This document shows, one piece after another, positions 8,080 through 14,446 of a stretch of 18,330 nucleotides of DNA. Numbering within the stretch: position 1 is the stretch's first letter; the number at the start of each line of letters is the position of its first letter. The notes beneath the pieces were generated by a model, which ran no database searches, was not told the origin of the DNA, and worked only from the letters and a program-made list of their open reading frames with translations. The translations under genes and the position numbers were made by a program. Source of the DNA: an uncultured Clostridia bacterium (GTDB lineage Bacteria; Bacillota; Clostridia; Oscillospirales; Ruminococcaceae); contig CALBGD010000328.1 in assembly GCA_937893735.1 (NCBI GenBank), positions 1 through 18,330 of the forward strand, read 5' to 3'.

Positions 8080-8910
8080 ATGAAGATAATAATTGGTATA
8101 GTACTAATATCAGTGCTTATTCTCGGGCTTGCGGCGTATCTTATCCTTATGCTGAACGCGCGGGAGATGATATTCTGCGGCGATGTCAAGAATCAGAGCG
8201 GCTCTGACCTTCAGGTGACGAGGGTTTACACGACCGACCTTAACGCCAACGAGACCCTCTCCGAAATAATCCTGAAAATGAACCAGACGAACGGTGACTC
8301 CGTACCGATATCCGATATCACGGAGGTTCTGGCGCAGTATCAGAACATCATCTATGCGCCGGTGGTTGAGCTTTCGGCTGAACAGGCGGATACCTCCACC
8401 TATGTCATAAACGGAAGCGTGCTTAACGGCCTCGCGCAGGACGGCAAAGAAGCTGTCACGGACTACCGCTACAAGGATATGCAGGTAAGCGCCATCGTCA
8501 CGAATGGCAGGGTGCTTGCGGCGCAGAATGTCTACGACCAGGAGCTTTCCGACCAGAAAACGGACGACGGAAAGGTATTCAAGGAGCGGCATACCGTTAT
8601 AGAGCCGATAGTTACCGGGGCAGATTCCGAGGCTTCTTTCGCGCTGACGGACTGCACCAATTTCCGGCTGATCGTCAACAGCTCGGATTTTCAGCAGCTT
8701 CCGGAGATAACATTCGTGTTCATGTATAACGTCAACGCTGAGAATCCGCTGGATTTCACGTCGGTCACCAACGATTCGCTGGCGGTCAGCATGAAGATGG
8801 AGTATGACGCCAACGGCAAACTGCTGCCCACATATGAGTTTATCAGGACGCTCACCCCGGAAGAGGCGGCAAAGCTGGGCGTGACGGTAAAGACGGTCAC
8901 AAAGAAATAA
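8080..8910 (+). CDS. Membrane-anchored protein of unknown function
   Basis: I do not recognise this 276-residue protein. Residues 2-26 form one strongly hydrophobic segment (IIIGIVLISVLILGLAAYLILML) without an obvious cleavage site, so it is probably a signal anchor with the rest outside. The remainder is beta-rich with alternating polar and hydrophobic stretches; cysteines are few. Near the end TPEEAAKLGVTVKTV looks like a helix plus strand. The ribosome site GAGGT overlaps the stop of the FkbM gene, and the start lies 9 bases after that stop. It therefore belongs to the same transcript, and a hairpin follows it at 8917. Confidence 0.8.
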   Translation: MKIIIGIVLISVLILGLAAYLILMLNAREMIFCGDVKNQSGSDLQVTRVYTTDLNANETLSEIILKMNQTNGDSVPISDITEVLAQYQNIIYAPVVELSAEQADTSTYVINGSVLNGLAQDGKEAVTDYRYKDMQVSAIVTNGRVLAAQNVYDQELSDQKTDDGKVFKERHTVIEPIVTGADSEASFALTDCTNFRLIVNSSDFQQLPEITFVFMYNVNAENPLDFTSVTNDSLAVSMKMEYDANGKLLPTYEFIRTLTPEEAAKLGVTVKTVTKK

Positions 8911-8916
8911 GCTGAC

Positions 8917-8940
8917 AGGGCGGTAAATAAGCCGCCCTTT
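8917..8940 (+). terminator. Probable terminator or attenuator hairpin
   Basis: AGGGCGG (8917-8923) pairs with CCGCCCT (8932-8938) around an 8-base loop. The stem can extend through GAC/GTC with a small bulge. The following bases TTTGTCGTTT are only a broken T-run, so termination may be partial and the radical SAM gene may still be transcribed from upstream. Confidence 0.65.
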
Positions 8941-8961
8941 GTCGTTTCAGGGAGTGATTTC

Positions 8962-9846
8962 ATGATTTGCAGGCTGTGTCCGCGTAAGTGCGGCGCTGAC
9001 CGTGAGAATACATTCGGCTTCTGCGGAATGGGTCGGAGCCTCCGGCTGGCGAGGGCGGCGCTCCACCAGTGGGAGGAGCCCTGCATAAGCGGCACAGACC
9101 CCTCCCGCGGGAGCGGCACCGTGTTTTTCTCCGGCTGTGTGATGAGATGCGTTTTCTGCCAGAATCACGAGATAAGCGCCGGAGGAATGGGAAAAGACGT
9201 CAGCGTGGAGCGGCTTTCGGAGGTATTCCTCGAATTGCAGGAGCAGGGGGCGTACAACATAAACCTCGTGAATCCCACGCACTTCGTGCCGCAGATAATC
9301 CGGGCGCTGGATATGGCGGGGGACAGGCTCCGTATTCCGGTGGTGTACAACAGCGGCGGCTATGAGCGTGTGGAAACGCTCCGGGCACTGGAGGGTTACG
9401 TTGATATATGGCTCCCGGACGTGAAGTATTTCTCGGACGAGCTGGCGCAGGAGCTTTCGCAGGCTCCCGGCTACTTTGATACCGCTATGAGCGCGGTGGA
9501 GGAAATGCTCCGCCAGACCGGGAAGCCGGTGTTCTCCCCGGACGGTATGCTGAAAAGCGGAGTTATCGTGCGGCATCTTGTGCTCCCGTATCATTACCGG
9601 GATTCCATTGAAGTCATCTCCCGGGTGGGGCAGCGCTTCGGAAAGGACGTGCTTTTCAGCCTGATGAGCCAGTATACGCCGTTTTACAAGGCCAAGGAGA
9701 TACCGAGGCTCAACCGCCGGATAACCACATTCGAGTACCGCAAGGCGCTGGACGCTGTTTACGCGGCGGGTCTGGAGGGCTTCATGCAGGAGCGCAGCTC
9801 CGCAAAGGAGGAATATACCCCGGATTTCGACCTCAGCGGGATATAA
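8962..9846 (+). CDS. Radical SAM protein, PflA/PflX type
   Basis: Radical SAM enzymes use a [4Fe-4S] cluster and SAM to make a 5'-deoxyadenosyl radical. The 294-residue protein has the cluster motif C59-x3-C63-x2-C66 within GCVMRCVFCQN. It also has four cysteines at the N-terminus (C3, C6, C10, C21), a pattern typical of the PflX-like group (COG1313). These are homologous to pyruvate formate-lyase activase but without a defined substrate. The NPTHF and YNSGGYE segments after the first barrel strands fit this group. No glycyl-radical enzyme is nearby, so activase function is not supported. The ribosome site AGGGAG lies about 7 bases before ATG 8962. No separate promoter is evident, and it may be reached by read-through of the 8917 hairpin. 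Confidence 0.88.
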   Translation: MICRLCPRKCGADRENTFGFCGMGRSLRLARAALHQWEEPCISGTDPSRGSGTVFFSGCVMRCVFCQNHEISAGGMGKDVSVERLSEVFLELQEQGAYNINLVNPTHFVPQIIRALDMAGDRLRIPVVYNSGGYERVETLRALEGYVDIWLPDVKYFSDELAQELSQAPGYFDTAMSAVEEMLRQTGKPVFSPDGMLKSGVIVRHLVLPYHYRDSIEVISRVGQRFGKDVLFSLMSQYTPFYKAKEIPRLNRRITTFEYRKALDAVYAAGLEGFMQERSSAKEEYTPDFDLSGI

Positions 9847-9869
9847 TTTGTGTAACTTGTTACATAAAT
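9846..9869. promoter_or_regulatory. 24-bp operator-like palindrome
   Basis: ATTTGTGTAAC (9846-9856) and GTTACATAAAT (9859-9869) are inverted repeats across a 2-bp centre. Ten of eleven positions match, and the core TGTAAC-TT-GTTACA is perfect. It begins at the last base of the radical SAM stop codon and lies 13 bp upstream of the -35 candidate at 9883. AT-rich arms and the lack of a T-run argue against a terminator. A dimeric repressor or activator site is the likeliest reading. Confidence 0.5.
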
Positions 9870-9882
9870 ATCTCAAATCCCC

Positions 9883-9916
9883 TTTACAAAATTGCTTTTT
9901 TGTGGTAAAGTATAAT
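9883..9916 (+). promoter_or_regulatory. Probable promoter of the SGNH-Rsm22 operon
   Basis: TTTACA at 9883-9888 is a fair -35. The best-placed -10 is TAAAGT (9906-9911, spacer 17). A better-looking TATAAT at 9911-9916 would require a 22-bp spacer or a different, poorer -35 such as TTGCTT at 9892. The position, between an operator-like palindrome and ATG 9949, favours a promoter here, but its exact -10 cannot be fixed by eye. Confidence 0.5.
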
Positions 9917-9948
9917 ATGTGAAATTTATATCTTCAGGGAGAAAGAAC

Positions 9949-10713
9949 ATGACTGGATTTGAAGAACTCAACCTTGGCATAGACGGCGACAGTATCACGG
10001 CCGGCGAGCAGTGGAGCTGGCACGTCTACAAGAATCTGAATATGAAGTCCCACAGCAACGTTGCCGTGGGAAGCTCCGTATGGTACAAGCGGACCGTGGA
10101 GTGCGGCGGAAAGACCATCACCACTCAGGATTACGGCGCGGCTGATTTCGCCGGGATAAGCGACGGCTGGGAGCCCACCGACGACGCAGAGGAAATGCAG
10201 AAGCGCATGAACAACTGCGCGGTGGTACATATACAGAGATTCCTCGCGGAGTACAAGAGCGGCAATTTCCCGAAGCCTGACATCTTCGCATTCGCGATGG
10301 GAACCAACGACCTCGCGGAGTTCATCGGCGACCCGGACAAGGCACTCACCGGAAAGGAGCTTTCCGGCAATGGGAACATCGACCTGTTCACCGAGGCGGG
10401 AGCCGCACGCTGGTGCATTCAGACCATTCAGGAGAATTTCCCGGAGTGCCGCGTGTTCGTTATGACGCCTATCCAGACCGCGACCCCGGAGCACAACCAG
10501 AAGATAGAAAAGACCATCGAATGCCTGCGTAAGATATGCAGGGGGCTTTCCGTGCAGGTCATCGACGCTTACAGCGGAAGCGGAATATGCGAGAAGTTCG
10601 AGGTCATCGGCGCAAGAGGAAAGTATCTCAAGGACGGACTGCACCCTGATATTGAGGGTCAGACCCTCGAGGGCGCATTCGCGACAAAGGAGATATGCAA
10701 CAACTATTTCTGA
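9949..10713 (+). CDS. SGNH/GDSL-type hydrolase, cytoplasmic
   Basis: SGNH hydrolases cleave esters of lipids, sugars or acylated glycans with a Ser-Asp-His site. The 254-residue protein has block I GDSITAG (catalytic S15), block III GTND (118-121, oxyanion N120) and block V DGLHPD (D229, H232). There is no signal peptide, so the substrate is probably intracellular. The frame is open from GTG 9919, but the ribosome site AGGGAG at 9936-9941 sits 7 bases before ATG 9949. That start also gives the usual short distance to block I. It is the first gene of the unit beginning at about 9883 and lies 10 bases before the Rsm22-type gene. The substrate is unknown. Confidence 0.88.
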   Translation: MTGFEELNLGIDGDSITAGEQWSWHVYKNLNMKSHSNVAVGSSVWYKRTVECGGKTITTQDYGAADFAGISDGWEPTDDAEEMQKRMNNCAVVHIQRFLAEYKSGNFPKPDIFAFAMGTNDLAEFIGDPDKALTGKELSGNGNIDLFTEAGAARWCIQTIQENFPECRVFVMTPIQTATPEHNQKIEKTIECLRKICRGLSVQVIDAYSGSGICEKFEVIGARGKYLKDGLHPDIEGQTLEGAFATKEICNNYF

Positions 10714-10723
10714 GAGGTAAACG

Positions 10724-11677
10724 ATGGAATTTCCGGCAGAACTGCGCGGGGAGATAGAGCGGCTTCTATCCGGCGAGAGCACTGAAAGGCTGACCTCCGC
10801 GGCGGAGGGGCTTTCAAAGCGGTACCGCGAGAACAGCGGCACCGGGAAAAGCCTTGCCGCCAGCCGCCGCGATATTCTGGCGTATGCGGCAGTGAGAATG
10901 CCCGCCACTTTCGGGGCGGTATCAAAGGCTCTGGAGCTTTCGCTGGAATGTATCCCGGAGGAAAACCGCGAGTTCTCCACGGCGCTGGATATCGGCGCAG
11001 GAACGGGCGCAGCGAGCCACGCGGCTTACGCCCTGACGGAATGCGGCAGTATCACCTGCATTGAGCGGGAGCCGGAAATGCTCGCGGTCGGCAGTCAGTT
11101 AACGGAGCTCTGCGGAGTTCCGGCGGTGTGGAAGAGCGGGGACATCACGGCAGGCCTTGACGAAAAGGCGGATCTTGTGATGTGCTCATACTGTCTTAAC
11201 GAGCTGAGCGCGGGCGCCCGCAGATCCGCCGCAGAGCGGCTGTGGAACAGCACTGAAAGGCTCCTGCTGATAGTGGAGCCGGGCACCCCGGAGGGCTTCG
11301 CGAATATCCTCGCCGCGCGGGAGCGTCTGGTGGAGCTTGGGGCGCATATCGCGGCTCCGTGCCCGCAGGAGGGCGTCTGTCCCATGGAAAATGGCGACTG
11401 GTGCCACTTCACTGCGCGGGTCGCAAGGAGCAGGCTCCACAAGCAGCTTAAAGGCGGGGACGTCCCCTATGAGGACGAGAAATTCTGCTTTATCGCGGCA
11501 TCGCGGGAGGCTGTACAGCCCTGCTCCGCTAGGGTTCTCCGTCACCCGAGGATAGACAGCGGCAGGATAACGCTCCGGCTGTGCACGCCCGGCGGCACCG
11601 AGGAGCGCATGGTCACAAAGAAGAGCCCCCAGTTCAAGGCGGCGCGTAAATCCGGCGCAGGGGACAGTTTCAATTAA
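10724..11677 (+). CDS. Rsm22/METTL17-family methyltransferase-like protein
   Basis: Rsm22 (human METTL17) aids assembly of the mitochondrial small ribosomal subunit; bacterial members are little studied. The 317-residue protein shows YAAVRMPATFGAV, SAM motif I LDIGAGTGAASHAA (88-101), VEPGTPEGF, and the family block APCPQEGVCP...DWCHF with C213-x5-C219-x7-C227. A fourth candidate cysteine is C267. As I recall, the first three have the same spacing as the [4Fe-4S] ligands of METTL17. The block VPYEDEKFCFIA is also typical. ATG 10724 lies 10 bases after the SGNH stop, with AGAGGT as ribosome site. I infer a role in 16S rRNA or small-subunit maturation, with iron-sulfur dependence likely but unproven. 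Confidence 0.88.
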   Translation: MEFPAELRGEIERLLSGESTERLTSAAEGLSKRYRENSGTGKSLAASRRDILAYAAVRMPATFGAVSKALELSLECIPEENREFSTALDIGAGTGAASHAAYALTECGSITCIEREPEMLAVGSQLTELCGVPAVWKSGDITAGLDEKADLVMCSYCLNELSAGARRSAAERLWNSTERLLLIVEPGTPEGFANILAARERLVELGAHIAAPCPQEGVCPMENGDWCHFTARVARSRLHKQLKGGDVPYEDEKFCFIAASREAVQPCSARVLRHPRIDSGRITLRLCTPGGTEERMVTKKSPQFKAARKSGAGDSFN

Positions 11678-11741
11678 TGGTATCATGGCGGTCACGCCTG
11701 AATATATTTACTAAGAATTTCACTAACAGGAGGGTATTACA

Positions 11742-12692
11742 ATGTTTAAGAAGGCAGCAGCGCTGTTACTCGGCGCAGTTATCATGGCGGCTTCGTCGAC
11801 AGTCACATTCGCGGAGAGCGCACCGGTGCAGACCGTTGTATGCGAGCAGGAGCTCGGAGCTTCCGCAGCAAAGGTATGGGACGGAAAGACCAAGCTGGAA
11901 TCCGGCAAGAGCTACGTCCTCAAGAAGAGCGCTACCATCACAAGCGCTTTCACAATTCCCAAGGGAACAACACTCACCCTGAACAAGGGCGCAAAGCTCA
12001 CCATCGGCAAGAAGGGCAAGCTCACCGTTAACGGCACGCTTACCGCAAAGGCTGGCTCCACCATCGTCGTTTCCGGCAAGCTGGCGCTTGGCAAGACCTC
12101 CAAGGATACTTTCGGCGGAAAGCTGACAGTAAACAAGAGCGGCGCGGTTTCCGGCACTCCCAAGAGCGTTAAGCTCGGCAAGAACGCCGCTGTGACCGTA
12201 AACGGCAAGAACACCTGCAAGAAGCTCGCGGCTCTGCTCGGCTCCACCGATGCCACCGCACAGGATAAGAAGGACATCGAGGCTGTTCTCAACGCATTCA
12301 TGAAGGATATCGCCGCAGGCGACATCACAGGCGCGCTGAAGAGCGTATATCCCGAGCAGTACGTTGACCAGCTCAACGAGGCGTTCAAGGCTTACGGAAT
12401 GACCCTTGACGAGTTCTTTAAGGCTTCCTATGACCAGATGCTGGCAGAGTACGGCATCACGGCTTCCGATATCCAGAACAACATCGACAAGGCTTCCGTC
12501 GTTGTTACAAAGCTCACCGACTACACCAAGGACATGACTGCTGAGGAAAAGGCTGTATTTGACGGCTGCGGCGATATCACCAAGGCTTACATAGCTGACA
12601 TTGCGGGCTACGTTGACGGCAAGGCTCAGGACGGCTCAGCAGCGCAGGTAAAGGTCGCTAAGGTCGGCGGCAAGTGGTATATCTGCGGCTGA
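11742..12692 (+). CDS. Secreted protein: beta-solenoid repeats plus NTF2-like domain
   Basis: This 316-residue exported protein begins with a signal peptide (MFKKAAALLLGAVIMAASST..., cleavage likely after TFA at 22-24). Residues about 58-155 are short Gly/Lys/Thr-rich beta repeats (TLTLNKGAKLTIGKKGKLTV pattern, about one turn per 8-10 residues), typical of right-handed beta-solenoids. Residues about 172-316 are helical, then beta, ending VKVAKVGGKWYICG, the usual end of NTF2/SnoaL-like domains. No anchor is seen. The function is unknown; binding to wall or polysaccharide is only a guess. AGGAGGG lies 8 bases before ATG 11742. It is probably in the same operon as the Rsm22-type gene (64-base gap, no terminator) and is one base from the next start. 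Confidence 0.8.
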   Translation: MFKKAAALLLGAVIMAASSTVTFAESAPVQTVVCEQELGASAAKVWDGKTKLESGKSYVLKKSATITSAFTIPKGTTLTLNKGAKLTIGKKGKLTVNGTLTAKAGSTIVVSGKLALGKTSKDTFGGKLTVNKSGAVSGTPKSVKLGKNAAVTVNGKNTCKKLAALLGSTDATAQDKKDIEAVLNAFMKDIAAGDITGALKSVYPEQYVDQLNEAFKAYGMTLDEFFKASYDQMLAEYGITASDIQNNIDKASVVVTKLTDYTKDMTAEEKAVFDGCGDITKAYIADIAGYVDGKAQDGSAAQVKVAKVGGKWYICG

Positions 12693-12693
12693 G

Positions 12694-13317
12694 ATGACTG
12701 ACGTTATCGTTGTGCTTACCAGCGGCGCGGAGTTTTCACAGGCGGAGAAATACCTCGGCTGTGTTTCGGCGCTGCGCCGGAACAGGATAGCTAAGAAGCG
12801 CTCCGATGAGGATAAGCTGCTGTCGCTGGCGGCTGGTCTGCTTCTGTCGCTGGAGCTCAGCCGGAGAACGGGAATTCCCCGGGAAAAGCTCCGGTATGAG
12901 CACGGCAGCTTCGGGAAGCCGTATCTTGTCGGGAGCTCCCTGCAATTCTCGCTTTCGCACACAAGGGGCGCGGTCTGCGCGGCATTCTCGGATAACGGGG
13001 AGGTCGGCGCGGATATCGAGAGCGCCTCACGCAGGGTCGGAGAGGGGCTCTATGCCCGCGTGCTTGCGGAAAACGAGCGCCCGCTCGTCCATTCCGGCGA
13101 GGACTTCATAAGGCTGTGGGTGCAGAAAGAGGCGTTCCTGAAACGGCTCGGCACCGGCATAGCAAGCGACCTGCGCGGCGCGGATACTACACTTATGAGG
13201 GATACCGCAGTGTACTCCGTGGGGGATTTCCTCGTGGGAATATCCGGGAAAGGCTCTGAAAGCGCGGCGATACACACCTTAGAGCTCACTGAACTGCTGG
13301 AACAGTTCAAGGTATAA
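12694..13317 (+). CDS. 4'-Phosphopantetheinyl transferase, Sfp type
   Basis: It transfers the phosphopantetheine arm of CoA to a serine of carrier proteins, activating fatty-acid, polyketide or peptide synthases. The 207-residue length is normal for the Sfp class (AcpS is about 120). Motifs are GKPYL (74-78), FSLSHT (85-90), VGADIE with the Mg ligands D107 and E109, and WVQKEAFLK with E146. No synthase or carrier gene is nearby, so the target is encoded elsewhere. The start follows the previous stop by one base, and no convincing ribosome site is visible, so translation is probably coupled to the secreted-protein gene. The coupling of these two genes is odd functionally. A terminator begins 7 bases after the stop. 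Confidence 0.92.
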   Translation: MTDVIVVLTSGAEFSQAEKYLGCVSALRRNRIAKKRSDEDKLLSLAAGLLLSLELSRRTGIPREKLRYEHGSFGKPYLVGSSLQFSLSHTRGAVCAAFSDNGEVGADIESASRRVGEGLYARVLAENERPLVHSGEDFIRLWVQKEAFLKRLGTGIASDLRGADTTLMRDTAVYSVGDFLVGISGKGSESAAIHTLELTELLEQFKV

Positions 13318-13323
13318 TCAACA

Positions 13324-13354
13324 AAAAAAGCTGTCCTTTTTGGGCAGCTTTTTT
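13324..13354 (+). terminator. Rho-independent terminator after the PPTase gene
   Basis: A 13-bp stem, AAAAAAGCTGTCC (13324-13336) with GGGCAGCTTTTTT (13342-13354), has one G-U pair, a TTTTT loop and a T-run in the 3' arm. The A-run on the 5' side makes it partly symmetrical, but there is no minus-strand gene for it to serve. Confidence 0.95.
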
Positions 13355-13394
13355 GAATTTATTGGTAAATCAAGCCGGAAATATCGTCAAAAGG

Positions 13395-13423
13395 TTGACA
13401 ATTCGGCAAAAATGATATATAAT
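13395..13423 (+). promoter_or_regulatory. Perfect-consensus vegetative promoter
   Basis: TTGACA (13395-13400) and TATAAT (13418-13423) are both exact consensus with a 17-bp spacer. Transcription should begin near 13430, giving a leader of about 108 bases before ATG 13538. It is the strongest promoter in the window by sequence, so some control at the leader is plausible. Confidence 0.93.
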
Positions 13424-13446
13424 AGATAAGGTTTTCAGAGTAAGGG

Positions 13447-13514
13447 GTGTGCTATGCCCTGTCCATCTGATGACCGGAGAGAGTTTATTGGGGCTGTGAA
13501 GTCAGCCCGCACGC
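13447..13514 (+). promoter_or_regulatory. Structured 5' leader RNA of the DUF4430 operon
   Basis: GTGTGC (13447-13452) pairs with GCACGC (13509-13514, one G-U pair) to close a multibranched region. Directly next to the closing stem is a perfect 6-bp hairpin, GGGCTG (13491-13496) with CAGCCC (13503-13508), loop TGAAGT. A weaker hairpin with a bulged C can form at about 13461-13474. GGG at 13444-13446 could instead pair with CCC at 13457-13459, opening the closing stem, which would make a two-state switch. The ribosome site GGAGG at 13524 lies just outside. It matches no riboswitch class I recognise; cobalamin-riboswitch core blocks are absent. Confidence 0.5.
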
Positions 13515-13537
13515 ATTTATATTGGAGGATAAAAGAA

Positions 13538-14443
13538 ATGAAATTCACAAAGATCATCGCAGCATTTGCAGCTGCGGCTGTTGCGGCAAGCGCAGCTTCC
13601 TTCTGCGTATCCGCAGAGGAGAACGAGCCTGCCGGCTACGTTTATTTCACCGCTGAAAAGACAACTATCGGTCAGGGCTTCACCGTAGAGCCGACAAAGG
13701 TTCCTTTCTATGAGGGCGACACAGGCCTCGACGTTGTTGAAAGAGCTGCTGAGGTACTTACCGAGACAACAGATTACGGCGCATACATCACAGCATTTGC
13801 TGACGAAGATATCGACACCACCGTTCCCGAGGAGATCCAGGCAGTTTGCCCCGAGATGACAGGCAGAACACAGGAAGGCTACCTAAGCAACTTTGACTAC
13901 ACCGCAGAAAGCGGCTGGAGCTATTTCATCAACGATGACTACGCACAGGTAGGCATCGGAGACTATGTTCCCACAGACGGCGATGTTCTGCGCTTTGCGT
14001 TCACCGTATACGGCTACGGCGCTGACCTCGGCATTGACAACTCTTCCTGGGGCGGCGTGGCTGCGCTGGTTCCTGCAACAAACAAGGCTGAGCTCATAAG
14101 ACTCTGCGCAGAGCTTAAGGACGTTGACACAGATGACGAGGCTTTCCAGTATACTTACACAGCAGCTATGGAGGCCCTTGCAGAGTACAACGTTCCGCAG
14201 GAGGATATAGACAACGCTGTTGCAAGCCTTACTGACGAGATCGCAGTTCTGGCTCCCGCTGCAACAGAGGAGACCGCTGACGTTACTGCTGAGGAAGTTA
14301 CCGCTGAAGACGGCACCGTTGAGGCAGACGTTTCCGCTGATACCGGCAAGGGCTCTCCTTCCACCGGAGTTGAGGGCGTTGCGGTTGCATTCGCAGTTGT
14401 CCTTCTCGCAGGCGCAGGCATTGCACTGAGCAAGAAGCAGTAA
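13538..14443 (+). CDS. Wall-anchored DUF4430 (transcobalamin beta-domain-like) protein
   Basis: This is a 301-residue exported protein. Its signal peptide covers residues 1-26 (cleavage near VSA-EEN). A DUF4430 domain at about 30-165 contains GWSYFINDDYA and GDVLRFAFTVYGYGADLG, the pattern of the C-terminal beta domain of transcobalamin and intrinsic factor. A helical FIVAR-like module lies at about 183-237, followed by a Thr/Glu/Ala-rich linker and SPSTG (273-277), a hydrophobic span and KKQ, which together form a sortase sorting signal of LPxTG type. I infer a surface protein that binds a small ligand, possibly a corrinoid. ATG 13538 is chosen from GGAGG 9 bases upstream and the immediate signal peptide. 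An in-frame ATG at 13454 with AAGGGG before it would add 28 residues. Confidence 0.85.
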   Translation: MKFTKIIAAFAAAAVAASAASFCVSAEENEPAGYVYFTAEKTTIGQGFTVEPTKVPFYEGDTGLDVVERAAEVLTETTDYGAYITAFADEDIDTTVPEEIQAVCPEMTGRTQEGYLSNFDYTAESGWSYFINDDYAQVGIGDYVPTDGDVLRFAFTVYGYGADLGIDNSSWGGVAALVPATNKAELIRLCAELKDVDTDDEAFQYTYTAAMEALAEYNVPQEDIDNAVASLTDEIAVLAPAATEETADVTAEEVTAEDGTVEADVSADTGKGSPSTGVEGVAVAFAVVLLAGAGIALSKKQ

Positions 14444-14446
14444 TCA

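Noticed and set aside
9046..9132. Reading the radical SAM gene as pyruvate formate-lyase activase (pflA)
   Set aside because: The four extra N-terminal cysteines and the absence of a pfl gene fit the PflX-like group better than PflA.
8947..10980. Long minus-strand reading frames (for example 9934-10980 and 8947-9876)
   Set aside because: They lie opposite well-supported genes, lack ribosome sites and promoters, and their products are Arg/His/Leu-rich low-quality translations typical of antisense frames in GC-rich codons.
11690..11735. Separate promoter or terminator between the Rsm22-type gene and the secreted-protein gene
   Set aside because: Only a 4-bp hairpin (GGCG/CGCC) is present with no T-run, and no paired -35/-10 was found, so the genes are treated as one unit.
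12000..12160. DNA repeat array in the Lys/Gly-rich part of the secreted protein
   Set aside because: The periodicity is at the protein level (beta-solenoid turns). The nucleotide units are not identical and have no spacer pattern, so this is neither CRISPR nor a tandem repeat.
13467..13473. CTGATGA, the hammerhead ribozyme core box, in the leader of the DUF4430 gene
   Set aside because: No GAAA box or matching stems II and III follow, so the self-cleaving fold cannot form. The heptamer is likely chance.
13430..13537. Cobalamin riboswitch upstream of transcobalamin-like genes
   Set aside because: The leader is only about 108 bases and lacks the conserved core blocks (GCCACTG and the AGTCAGGATACC type). 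AGTCAGCCCGC is only a superficial resemblance.
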